Assembly: GCA_029256005.1 (NCBI GenBank)
Contig: JAQSYS010000051.1
Coordinates: 1-9,127, forward strand
Direction: 5' to 3'
From: Sedimentibacter sp.
Lineage (GTDB): Bacteria; Bacillota; Clostridia; Tissierellales; Sedimentibacteraceae
DNA: 9,127 nt
The notes under the pieces were generated by a model. The model was not told the origin of the DNA and ran no database searches. It was given only the letters and a program-made list of their open reading frames with translations. Below, piece after piece: positions 1 through 6,732 of the stretch (within the stretch, counting starts at the first letter, position 1; every line of letters begins with the position of its first letter). The translations under genes were made by a program, and so were the position numbers.

Positions 1-249
1 GGTAAGGTATCAGTATATCCTGCTTCTGATTATAAAAAAATAATTGAAAATGATGATATAATAAAGACAAAAATATCATATAATAATACTGTAAAAGCAC
101 CTTTAAATCAAGGCGATAAAATTGGAACTATAAGTATTTTTGTAAATGATGAAGAAATCGGACAAGTGGATGCAATAGTTAATCAGACAATTGAAAAGGC
201 AAATATACTCGTTAGAATAGTTAGATTTTTTAACAACTTTTTTAGTTAG
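1..249 (+). CDS. D-alanyl-D-alanine carboxypeptidase (DacF/PBP5 type), C-terminal fragment
   Basis: The window opens inside this gene; only the last 82 codons and the TAG stop (247-249) are visible, in frame 1. The segment APLNQGDKIGTISIFVNDEE, followed by IGQVDAIVNQTIEKAN, resembles the beta-rich PBP5_C domain that follows the penicillin-binding catalytic domain in low-molecular-weight D-Ala-D-Ala carboxypeptidases. In those enzymes the catalytic domain trims the terminal D-Ala from peptidoglycan stem peptides outside the membrane. The end, LVRIVRFFNNFFS, is hydrophobic and basic, as expected for the amphipathic C-terminal membrane anchor of this family. The SxxK, SxN and KTG catalytic motifs lie upstream of the window, so activity cannot be judged. 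The family assignment rests on the tail alone; DacF is the likeliest paralogue in a Firmicute, but the exact paralogue is not resolved. Confidence 0.8.
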   Translation, partial: GKVSVYPASDYKKIIENDDIIKTKISYNNTVKAPLNQGDKIGTISIFVNDEEIGQVDAIVNQTIEKANILVRIVRFFNNFFS

Positions 250-306
250 AATAACATTATGATTCAGTAAAATTTTAATATTTTGAAATAATTTTAATAT
301 ATTTAA

Positions 307-360
307 AAAAGGTGCTTGCATATATAATTAACATACCTATTATATGAAGCGCCTTTTATT
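307..360 (+). terminator. Intrinsic terminator of the carboxypeptidase gene
   Basis: The left arm 307-324 (AAAAGGTGCTT, a bulged G at 318, then CATATA) pairs with the right arm 341-357 (TATATG then AAGCGCCTTTT), with one G-U pair and a loop of about 16 nt. It is followed by a T-rich stretch (TTTTATTATT). Its position 58 nt after the stop codon fits transcription termination of the upstream gene. Confidence 0.75.
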
Positions 361-459
361 ATTGGAATTACAACATATAGATAATGAATTATGGACTAAT
401 AATAATAGAAAATCAGAATATTTATGAATTTTTTTGAAAGAAGCAGTCTTCTAACGATG

Positions 460-488
460 TTGACAAATATTAATATATAGTGTAAAAT
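460..488 (+). promoter_or_regulatory. Sigma-A promoter of the tRNA-Arg gene
   Basis: A perfect -35 box TTGACA (460-465) is followed by a 17-nt spacer and a -10 box TAAAAT (483-488). The expected transcription start near 495 leaves a short leader of about 10 nt before the tRNA, as is usual for a single tRNA gene. Between the preceding terminator and this promoter (361-459) I see no gene, only AT-rich sequence with a small perfect hairpin, AGAAG-CAGT-CTTCT, at 439-452. Confidence 0.8.
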
Positions 489-505
489 TTCATAATAAGT
501 TAAGT

Positions 506-582
506 GCACCTGTAGCTCAGTAGGATAGAGCAGTGCCCTCCTAAGGCATGTGCCGGGGGTTCGATTCCTCTCAGGTGCACCA
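506..582 (+). tRNA. tRNA-Arg, anticodon CCU
   Basis: The full cloverleaf can be drawn by eye. The acceptor stem is GCACCTG (506-512) with CAGGTGC (572-578), the discriminator is A579, and CCA is encoded at 580-582. The D-arm starts GCTC at 515. The anticodon stem is GTGCC (533-537) with GGCAT (545-549), around the 7-nt loop CTCCTAA. Anticodon CCT at 540-542 reads the arginine codon AGG. The variable loop has 5 nt, and the T-arm has loop TTCGATT (560-566) on a 5-bp stem with two G-U pairs. A run of five T follows at 583-587 and may serve for termination. It is a single tRNA with its own promoter. Confidence 0.97.
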
Positions 583-595
583 TTTTTATTATTTA

Positions 596-628
596 AGCAA
601 ACGATTTTACCTATGGCAAACGATTTAT
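596..628 (+). repeat. Tandem cre-like 11-bp direct repeats upstream of oppA
   Basis: The 11-mer GCAAACGATTT occurs at 597-607 and again at 616-626, a 19-bp period. Each copy contains the core G-N-A-A-N-C-G-N-T-T of the CcpA catabolite-response element (consensus TGNAANCGNTTNCA); the outer T/C/A positions match only partly (about 8 and 7 of 10 fixed positions). The location upstream of a nutrient-uptake operon fits carbon catabolite control, but binding by CcpA or another LacI-family protein is inferred, not shown. Confidence 0.4.
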
Positions 629-631
629 AAA

Positions 632-660
632 TTGATAATAAATTAGGTAACTAATTCTAT
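632..660 (+). promoter_or_regulatory. Candidate promoter for the opp operon, with an overlapping palindrome
   Basis: TTGATA (632-637), a 17-nt spacer and TTCTAT (655-660) form a passable promoter; TATTAT at 658-663 is a better -10 but sits 20 nt away. A perfect inverted repeat, AATTAG-GTAA-CTAATT (641-656), lies between the boxes and could be an operator or a weak leader hairpin. No other good promoter is visible between the tRNA and oppA, so read-through from the tRNA promoter is the alternative. Confidence 0.35.
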
Positions 661-684
661 TATATATTAACTTTGGAGGGGAAA

Positions 685-2589
685 ATGAAAAGATTATTAT
701 CACTATTGCTAGTACTTGCAATGATTTTAACAGCGTGCTCAGGAGGTACAACAACTCCTGATCCTGTAGAAAAGCCAACAGATGAGAAGCCAGCAGAGGA
801 TGTAACAGAAGGTGGAAAGTATGCTGCTGAACAAGTGTACAAGACTGTATACGCAGAAGAAGTAACTACGATGAATTACTTGGTAACAAACACGAATGTA
901 GATATGCTTATTACAGCAAATTTAGTAGATTCGTTAGTTGATTACGACAGATATGGTGTAATTCAACCTGGACTTGCAGAAACATGGGAATCATCTGAGG
1001 ATGGCAAAGTTTGGACATTCCATTTAAGAAAAGGTATTAAATGGGTTGATTTTGAAGGAAATGAAGTAGCAGATACAACTGCTAATGACTTTGTAAGTGC
1101 CGCAAAATACTTGTTGACACCTGCAAATGAATCAAATACAGCTAATTTATTCTATGGAGTAATTAAAAATGCTGAAGCATACTTTAATGGTGAAATAACA
1201 GACTTCGCAGAGGTTGGCGTTAAAGCTGTTGATGAGTATACTTTAGAATACACACTTACTGAAGCTGTTCCATATTTCGAATCAATGTTGACTTATGTTT
1301 GTTTCTTCCCAGCGTATGGTCCATTCTTAGATGAAATGGCAGATCAATTCGGTACAGCAAATTCAACATTATTATATAATGGCGCATATTTGTTAAGTGA
1401 ATTTGAACCTCAAATGCAAAGAATTTTGAAAAAGAACCCAACATACTGGGATGCTGAAAATATTCACATTACAGAATTAAATTATAGATATAATAAAGAA
1501 GCTGCTGCTTTAGCAGGAGAAATGTACAGACGTGGTGAAATATCAGACGTTATAATTCCTACTACAAACCTTGATGAATGGATGAATAATCCTGAATGGA
1601 AGCAAATGGTAAGACCTAGCAAGTTAGGAACTTATACATTTTTCTATACATTCAACTTTAAGCCTCAATTTGATGCAGAGTTTGAACCTGAAAACTGGAA
1701 GATTGCTGTTAATAACGGTAATTTCAGAAAATCAATAGTGGCAGCATTTAACAGACCTAAAGCTATGGCAACAGAAGATCCTTACAATCCTGAGTACAGA
1801 ATAATTAACTCTATAACACCGCCAAGCTTTGCATCACAAGCTGGTATGGATTTTACACAAATAGGAAATTTAAAATCAATATATGAAAAAGAGTTCTATA
1901 ATGAAAGTGAAGCAAAATCATATAAAGAAAAAGCAATCGAAGAACTTACTGCTGCAGGAGCAAAATTCCCTGTAAAAATCTTAATGCCTTACAATACAAA
2001 CAGTGCATACTGGGCACAAGAAGCACAAGTTGCAAAACAACAGCTTGAAACTGTTCTTGGAACAGACTATATCGAAATCACATTGCTACCTCACGCTCCT
2101 ACTGGATTCCTTGATGGAACAAGAAGAGCAGGTAACTATTCATTTATGAAGGTTAACTGGGGCCCTGACTATGCTGATCCACAGACCTACACTGACCCGT
2201 TTGCAAGAGATGGAAATTATAATTTCCCAGAATTTACAACAGAAGTAAATGCTGAAGGAAAGAATGTTTACGAAGTATATGAAGCAATGGTTAATGAAGC
2301 AAAAGCAGAGCTTATTGATTTAACTAAGCGTTACGAATTATTTGCAAATGCAGAAGCATATTTAATAGAAAATGCATTTATAATGCCATACTGCGTAAGC
2401 GGTGGTGACGGTTATGTTGCTTCATTAGTACAGCCATTTGAAACTCCATATGCACCATTTGGTATTGCATCTCTTAGATGGAAGGGTCAAAAACTTCTTG
2501 CAAAACCAATGAGTACAGAAGAATTCAATGCCGGATATGAAGTTTGGAAGACTGAGCGTGAAGCAGCTTTAAAAGAAGCGGCTAAATAA
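685..2589 (+). CDS. oppA: Oligopeptide ABC transporter, substrate-binding lipoprotein
   Basis: This is a 634-aa extracytoplasmic solute-binding protein of family 5 (SBP_bac_5), which captures peptides outside the membrane and hands them to the OppBC channel. The N-terminus MKRLLSLLLVLAMILTAC is a lipoprotein signal peptide with lipobox LTAC, so Cys18 should be lipidated. A flexible stretch rich in Thr, Pro and Glu (about 19-45) follows. The family-5 hallmark is GLAETWESSEDGKVWTFHLR (about 96-115), and a second typical block, NWGPDYADPQTYTDPF, lies near the C-terminus. From memory the sequence resembles streptococcal AmiA and other OppA proteins more than nickel or dipeptide binders; no alignment was run. 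Start choice: ATG 685 has GGAGGGG at 675-681; an in-frame TTG at 673 would overlap this ribosome binding site and was rejected. It is the first gene of the operon and is followed by a partial terminator. Confidence 0.93.
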   Translation: MKRLLSLLLVLAMILTACSGGTTTPDPVEKPTDEKPAEDVTEGGKYAAEQVYKTVYAEEVTTMNYLVTNTNVDMLITANLVDSLVDYDRYGVIQPGLAETWESSEDGKVWTFHLRKGIKWVDFEGNEVADTTANDFVSAAKYLLTPANESNTANLFYGVIKNAEAYFNGEITDFAEVGVKAVDEYTLEYTLTEAVPYFESMLTYVCFFPAYGPFLDEMADQFGTANSTLLYNGAYLLSEFEPQMQRILKKNPTYWDAENIHITELNYRYNKEAAALAGEMYRRGEISDVIIPTTNLDEWMNNPEWKQMVRPSKLGTYTFFYTFNFKPQFDAEFEPENWKIAVNNGNFRKSIVAAFNRPKAMATEDPYNPEYRIINSITPPSFASQAGMDFTQIGNLKSIYEKEFYNESEAKSYKEKAIEELTAAGAKFPVKILMPYNTNSAYWAQEAQVAKQQLETVLGTDYIEITLLPHAPTGFLDGTRRAGNYSFMKVNWGPDYADPQTYTDPFARDGNYNFPEFTTEVNAEGKNVYEVYEAMVNEAKAELIDLTKRYELFANAEAYLIENAFIMPYCVSGGDGYVASLVQPFETPYAPFGIASLRWKGQKLLAKPMSTEEFNAGYEVWKTEREAALKEAAK

Positions 2590-2594
2590 ATACT

Positions 2595-2625
2595 AAAGGG
2601 GCATTAAGCCCCTTTGTTTAATTTT
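2595..2625 (+). terminator. Intercistronic attenuating terminator between oppA and oppB
   Basis: AAAGGGGC (2595-2602) pairs perfectly with GCCCCTTT (2608-2615) around a 5-nt loop, followed by the interrupted T-tract GTTTAATTTT. It sits 5 nt after the oppA stop. In binding-protein transporter operons such hairpins commonly cause partial termination or protect the upstream mRNA, leaving more binding protein than permease; that role is inferred here. Confidence 0.75.
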
Positions 2626-2653
2626 GTAGGGCAATTCCAATTAATTGGATAAT
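2624..2653 (+). promoter_or_regulatory. Possible internal promoter with a 14-bp palindrome in its spacer
   Basis: TTGTAG (2624-2629) and GATAAT (2648-2653) are 18 nt apart and could make a weak promoter for oppBCDF. The perfect palindrome TCCAATTAATTGGA (2636-2649) fills most of the spacer and touches the -10, the usual place for a repressor operator. AT-rich sequence makes chance matches common, so this is tentative. Confidence 0.25.
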
Positions 2654-2685
2654 ATCAAAAATAAAGAAAGAGAGGGTGTTAATGC

Positions 2686-3627
2686 ATGAAATATGTTTTA
2701 ATAAGACTGCTGAGATCAGTACTGACTTTAGTTATTGTCGTAACGGTAGTTTTTTTACTTATGCGCATGATGCCTATTGAGGGATACTTTGGAGCAAGCT
2801 TTGATAAGCTGGATGAAGCTCAAAAGACTGCTAAATTAGAAAATTTAGGACTGCTAGATCCTTGGTATATACAACTTAAGAACTTTTATAATGATTTAAT
2901 TAAAGGGGATTTCGGAGAATCAATAACGTATCGACCTAAGGTTGCTATAACAAAAATATTAGGCGAGAAGTTAATAACATCACTCCGTTTTGGTATGGCT
3001 TCTCTTGGCATATCATTAGTGGTAGGCTTGAGCCTAGGTGTTCTGATGGCTAGATACAAGGGAAAGTTTTGGGATAAACTTGGGACGTGTTATGTAGTTG
3101 GTGCAAATGCAGTTCCTGTTGTCATATATTACCTGCTTATTCAGGTGTTTTTTACGCAAATATTTAATTTACCGCTTTTATACGACAAAACAGACCCTAA
3201 AAGCTGGATATTGCCTGTGTTTTGCTTATCCCTGGTCAATATTGCATATTATGCTATGTGGATTAGGCGATATATGGTTGATGAATTAAATAAAGACTAT
3301 GTGAGACTTGCCAGAGCAAAAGGGTTAAAAAATAAAGAAATTATGATAAGACATGTTATGCGTAATGCATTTGTTCCTATGGCACAGTACTTGCCTGCAT
3401 CAATTTTGTATACAGTTTCAGGTTCCATTTATGTTGAATCTTTGTTTTCAATTCCCGGAACAGGAGGCCTTTTAGTTACTGCTATACAGCGACAAGATAA
3501 CACACTAGTTCAGGCATTGGTGCTTCTATATTCATCTATAGGAATTATTGGATTAATGTTGGGAGACATATTAATGGCCACATTTGATCCTAGAATAAAA
3601 TTAGGTAACGAAGGGGGATCAAGATAA
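2686..3627 (+). CDS. oppB: Oligopeptide ABC transporter, permease subunit 1
   Basis: This 313-aa inner-membrane protein forms half of the peptide channel with OppC. The N-terminus MKYVLIRLLRSVLTLVIVVT is the typical OppB/DppB start (first membrane helix about 7-27). Further hydrophobic segments lie near 101-122, 136-160, 174-194, 236-258 and 275-298, giving the expected six helices. The cytoplasmic EAA-type coupling loop that docks on the ATPases is at about 202-237, with LARAKG as its core. The sequence SIYVESLFSIPGTGGLL is a strong OppB/DppB signature. Start: ATG 2686 with AGAGGG at 2671-2676; an ATG at 2682 is in another frame. The stop overlaps the oppC start by 1 nt (TAATG), so the two permeases are probably translationally coupled. 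Confidence 0.93.
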   Translation: MKYVLIRLLRSVLTLVIVVTVVFLLMRMMPIEGYFGASFDKLDEAQKTAKLENLGLLDPWYIQLKNFYNDLIKGDFGESITYRPKVAITKILGEKLITSLRFGMASLGISLVVGLSLGVLMARYKGKFWDKLGTCYVVGANAVPVVIYYLLIQVFFTQIFNLPLLYDKTDPKSWILPVFCLSLVNIAYYAMWIRRYMVDELNKDYVRLARAKGLKNKEIMIRHVMRNAFVPMAQYLPASILYTVSGSIYVESLFSIPGTGGLLVTAIQRQDNTLVQALVLLYSSIGIIGLMLGDILMATFDPRIKLGNEGGSR

Positions 3628-4598
3628 TGACTAGTAAGAAAATTATAAACAACATGGCTGATAATATAGATCCATCCTTATTTGAATTTGCTGATTATGA
3701 TCAATCTAAAGGTGAATTGACAGGCTATTCAAATTATTCATTTTGGAGATCAACTGTCCAAGTTTTTATGAAAAATAAAGTTGCCGTTGCACTTTTGGTT
3801 TTGATAGCATGTGTGGTTTTATTTACTTTAGTACAACCGTACCTACCAGGTCAAAAGAGTCCAACGCAAATATATAATAATCCTGAAACTAATCTCCAAT
3901 TCAGAAATGTGCAGCCAAATAATGAATTTTGGTTTGGTACAAACTCAATAGGGCAAGATTTATGGGCTCGTATATGGAGCGGTACCAGGACATCACTTTT
4001 CATTGGTGTTGCAGTTGGATTATTTGAAGCAGTGGTTGGTATAACAATAGGTGCACTTTGGGGTTATGTAAGAAAGTTGGATGCAATAATAACTGAAATA
4101 TATAACGTTTGGGATAACATTCCAACAACAGTTGTTCTTATTATATTGACATACATTATGAAGCCAAGTATTCCAACAATAATCTTTGCTATGTGCATGA
4201 CCGGTTGGCTGCAAATGGCTAGGTTTGTACGTAACTTAATAATAATTATTAGAGATAGGGAATATAATTTAGCATCTAGGTGTCTTGGAACACCTACCAG
4301 CAGAATAATTACTAAGAACTTATTGCCATACCTGGTTTCGGTTATAATGCTCAGAATGGCATTGGCAATACCTGCTGCTATAGGAAACGAAGTATTCCTA
4401 TCATATATAGGAATGGGATTGCCTGTTGATATACCGTCACTTGGAAATCTGATAAATGAAGGAAGAGCCTTAATGATGGATCCGAGCCAAAGATATCAGT
4501 TGTTTTTCCCTGCTGCCGTTATATCTGTAGTAACTATTTCCTTCTATGTAATCGGCAATGTTTTTGCAGACTCTGCTGATCCAAGAAATCACGTGTAG
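3627..4598 (+). CDS. oppC: Oligopeptide ABC transporter, permease subunit 2
   Basis: This 323-aa protein is the second channel subunit. It has the OppC N-terminal domain: a cytoplasmic start of about 40 residues containing FWRSTVQVFMKNKVAVALLV, first helix about 52-71, then an external loop. The diagnostic FWFGTNSIGQDLWARIWSGT (about 103-120) leads into the second helix (about 124-147), and several more hydrophobic segments follow. The EAA-type loop (about 212-235) reads EYNLASRCLGTPTSRI, a somewhat degenerate version of the usual EAARALG core, while the conserved G221 is kept. It ends SADPRNHV, close to the common DPR ending of this family. The start ATG overlaps the oppB stop by 1 nt and has AGGGGGA at 3612-3618. 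Its TAG stop lies inside the Shine-Dalgarno of oppD. Confidence 0.93.
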   Translation: MTSKKIINNMADNIDPSLFEFADYDQSKGELTGYSNYSFWRSTVQVFMKNKVAVALLVLIACVVLFTLVQPYLPGQKSPTQIYNNPETNLQFRNVQPNNEFWFGTNSIGQDLWARIWSGTRTSLFIGVAVGLFEAVVGITIGALWGYVRKLDAIITEIYNVWDNIPTTVVLIILTYIMKPSIPTIIFAMCMTGWLQMARFVRNLIIIIRDREYNLASRCLGTPTSRIITKNLLPYLVSVIMLRMALAIPAAIGNEVFLSYIGMGLPVDIPSLGNLINEGRALMMDPSQRYQLFFPAAVISVVTISFYVIGNVFADSADPRNHV

Positions 4599-4608
4599 GA
4601 GGTAAATG

Positions 4609-5688
4609 ATGGCACAGAAAACTATTGAAGAAATAATTAACAGCGAAGTAATATTATCTGTAGAAGATTTAGTAATAAAGTTTAATCTTAGAGGCAAGGA
4701 GTTAACTGCCATAAGAGGAGCATCTTTGGACCTCCATAAGGGTGAAAGTTTGGCTATAGTTGGTGAATCTGGTTCAGGAAAATCAGTTTTCAATAAGTCA
4801 TTTATGGGGCTTTTGGATGCAAACGGAAGAATAGAATCAGGAAGCATAATATACAAAGGTCAGGATTTATCTAAATATAAAACTGAAGATGAATGGATTA
4901 AAATAAGAGGAAAAGAAATTGCTATGGTATTCCAGGATCCCATGACATCATTGAATCCACTTAAGACAGTTGGTAAACAGGTACAGGAATCAATTGAGCT
5001 TCATCAGAATTTAAAAGGCGAAGAAGCTAAAAAACTTGCAATTGAAATTTTAAATGATGTTGGAATTACTGAACCAGAAAGAAGATATAAGCAATATCCT
5101 CATGAGTTTTCAGGTGGTATGAGACAAAGGGTAGTTATAGCAATAGCTGTAGCTTGCAATCCAAATATATTAATATGCGATGAACCTACAACTGCACTGG
5201 ATGTGACTATACAGGCTCAAATACTTCAGCTGTTAAAAAATTTGCAGGACAAATATGACCTAACAATTATATATATAACTCATGACCTTGGTGTCGTTGC
5301 TAATGTAGCTGATAGAATTGCAGTTATGTATGCAGGCGACATAATTGAATTAGGCTCATCTGAAGAAGTATTTTTTGATCCTAAACATCCATATACATGG
5401 GCGTTGTTATCATCACTCCCTCAGCTGGGTATTAAAGGAGAAGCTTTATATTCAATAAAAGGTACACCTCCAAACTTGTTTAAGGAAATAAAGGGTGATG
5501 CATTTGCACCTAGAAACCCTCACGCACTTAAAATAGACTTTGTAGAAAGACCTCCTTATTTTGAAGTGAGTCCAACACACAAAGCTAGAACATGGCTTTT
5601 GGATTCAAGATCTCCAAAAGTTGAACCACCTCTTTTAATTAAGAAAATGCAAGAAATGGGCGCAAAGAGAGGTGATATCATTGATTAA
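4609..5688 (+). CDS. oppD: Oligopeptide ABC transporter, ATP-binding protein (OppD/AmiE type)
   Basis: This 359-aa cytoplasmic ATPase is one of two that drive peptide import. It carries Walker A GESGSGKS (52-59), a Q-loop with Q109, signature FSGGMRQR (167-174), Walker B ILICDEP (187-193), D-loop ALD (196-198) and switch H225. The C-terminal Opp/Dpp domain follows HPYTWALLSSLPQ. Many Opp/Dpp ATPases have four cysteines here (GCxFxPRCPxAxxxC...C); in this protein those places are D297, N303, D310 and T328, so no iron-sulfur site is expected. As far as I recall, streptococcal AmiE also lacks them. Start choice: AGGAGG at 4597-4602 is 6 nt from ATG 4609 but only 3 nt from the adjacent in-frame ATG 4606, so 4609 is preferred; 4606 would add one Met. 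The oppC stop is embedded in this ribosome binding site, suggesting coupled translation. Confidence 0.94.
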   Translation: MAQKTIEEIINSEVILSVEDLVIKFNLRGKELTAIRGASLDLHKGESLAIVGESGSGKSVFNKSFMGLLDANGRIESGSIIYKGQDLSKYKTEDEWIKIRGKEIAMVFQDPMTSLNPLKTVGKQVQESIELHQNLKGEEAKKLAIEILNDVGITEPERRYKQYPHEFSGGMRQRVVIAIAVACNPNILICDEPTTALDVTIQAQILQLLKNLQDKYDLTIIYITHDLGVVANVADRIAVMYAGDIIELGSSEEVFFDPKHPYTWALLSSLPQLGIKGEALYSIKGTPPNLFKEIKGDAFAPRNPHALKIDFVERPPYFEVSPTHKARTWLLDSRSPKVEPPLLIKKMQEMGAKRGDIID

Positions 5689-6616
5689 TGATAAAGAAAA
5701 GTTATTAGAGGTTAAGAATTTAAAAGTTGAGTTTGGCAAAAGAAACAAAAAATTTGTAGCTATTAATGATGTAAGTTTCAACATATATAAAGGAGAAACT
5801 TTTGGTCTTGTAGGTGAATCTGGTTCAGGAAAAACTACTATAGGTAGAGCAATCATAAGAATAAATCCAGCTGCTTCCGGTGAAATAATTTATAAGGGCA
5901 AGAAAATAAGCGGTAAAATTGATGCAGAACTGGACAAGGAACTTACAAGAAAAATTCAAATGATATTTCAGGATCCAATGGCTTCTTTAAATGAAAGAGC
6001 AAAGGTTGATTACATAGTGTCAGAAGGATTGTACAACCTAAAAAATTACGGATCTGAAGAGAACAGAAAGAAATTGGTAGAAGAAGCATTATCAGAGGTT
6101 GGATTGCTGCCTGAATTTGCAAGCCGATTTCCTCATGAGTTTTCAGGAGGACAAAGACAGCGTATAGGAATTGCCAGAGTCTTGGTTATGGAGCCTGAGC
6201 TTGTAATAGCAGATGAACCTATATCAGCATTGGACGTATCCATACGTGCACAGGTAATAAATCTTCTTGCTGATTTGCAAAAACAAAAAGGACTTACTTA
6301 TTTGTTTATTGCACATGATTTGTCAGTTGTTAGATTTATATCTGATAGAATTGCAGTTATACACAAGGGTAAGATAGTGGAATTAGCAGAAACTGAAAAA
6401 CTTTTTGATAATCCATTGCATCCGTATACTAAGTCCTTGTTATCAGCGATTCCTACGCCTAACCCAAGAGTAGAAAGAAACAAAAAAATAGAAATATATG
6501 ACCCTAAAAAGAGTCACTTTGACTATGACCAATACCCACCTCACTGGGTAGAATTCGAACCTGAACACTTTATTTTAGCAAACGAAAGAGAGCTTGAAGG
6601 CTATAAGTTAAAATAA
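5681..6616 (+). CDS. oppF: Oligopeptide ABC transporter, ATP-binding protein (OppF/AmiF type)
   Basis: This 311-aa second ATPase pairs with OppD. It has Walker A GESGSGKT (45-52), Q-loop IFQDPMASL, signature FSGGQRQRIGIAR (S155-G156-G157), Walker B LVIADEP with D178/E179, then SALD and switch H212 in IAHDLSVVRF. The C-terminal tail (DPKKSHFDYDQYPPHWVEFE, then HFILANERE) is the cysteine-free ending common in Firmicute OppF/AmiF. Start choice: there is no in-frame ATG at the 5' end. TTG 5681 has GAGG (5669-5672, within AGAGGTGAT) 8 nt upstream; GTG 5672 would add three residues but would overlap that ribosome binding site. With TTG the gene overlaps oppD by 8 nt, and this start may reduce its translation. 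It is the last gene of the operon. Confidence 0.93.
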   Translation: MINDKEKLLEVKNLKVEFGKRNKKFVAINDVSFNIYKGETFGLVGESGSGKTTIGRAIIRINPAASGEIIYKGKKISGKIDAELDKELTRKIQMIFQDPMASLNERAKVDYIVSEGLYNLKNYGSEENRKKLVEEALSEVGLLPEFASRFPHEFSGGQRQRIGIARVLVMEPELVIADEPISALDVSIRAQVINLLADLQKQKGLTYLFIAHDLSVVRFISDRIAVIHKGKIVELAETEKLFDNPLHPYTKSLLSAIPTPNPRVERNKKIEIYDPKKSHFDYDQYPPHWVEFEPEHFILANERELEGYKLK

Positions 6617-6630
6617 TGATATTAAATTAT

Positions 6631-6666
6631 AAAGTCCATCTTTGGATGGACTTTTAATATTTTTTG
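6631..6666 (+). terminator. Intrinsic terminator of the opp operon
   Basis: A perfect 10-bp stem AAAGTCCATC (6631-6640) and GATGGACTTT (6645-6654) with a TTTG loop is followed by TAATATTTTTT. It begins 15 nt after the oppF stop and closes the transport operon. Confidence 0.88.
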
Positions 6667-6667
6667 C

Positions 6668-6696
6668 TTGATAATTAAGGTAGTACATGATATTCT
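6668..6696 (+). promoter_or_regulatory. Promoter of the AEC permease gene
   Basis: TTGATA (6668-6673), a 17-nt spacer and TATTCT (6691-6696) make a promoter, strengthened by a TG-A extension (6688-6690) just before the -10. It lies directly after the opp terminator and about 35 nt upstream of the start codon, so the permease gene is probably transcribed on its own. Confidence 0.5.
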
Positions 6697-6732
6697 GTTT
6701 AGAAATTGGACAACAGCTAAGGAGTCAAGACT

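Noticed and set aside
103..321. 72-codon minus-strand frame at the left end
   Set aside because: It runs antisense through the carboxypeptidase tail and into the terminator; its composition is low-complexity AT-rich.
439..452. AGAAG-CAGT-CTTCT hairpin upstream of the tRNA promoter
   Set aside because: It is a short perfect stem, but isolated, with no T-run and no linked gene; likely chance in AT-rich sequence.
506..582. tRNA-Arg as an integration site of a mobile element
   Set aside because: No integrase, no duplicated tRNA 3' end and no phage-like genes are present; the neighbours are ordinary housekeeping and transport genes.
673..684. Upstream TTG start for oppA adding four residues (MEGK)
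   Set aside because: It would place the start within the GGAGGGG ribosome binding site; ATG 685 is correctly spaced and gives a clean lipoprotein signal peptide.
583..684. CodY box upstream of oppA
   Set aside because: Peptide transporters are often CodY targets, but no convincing match to AATTTTCWGAAAATT was seen in this gap.
4470..4856. 128-codon open frame on the minus strand
   Set aside because: It lies antisense to the oppC end and the conserved P-loop region of oppD, shows no family features, and is a shadow of the coding strand.
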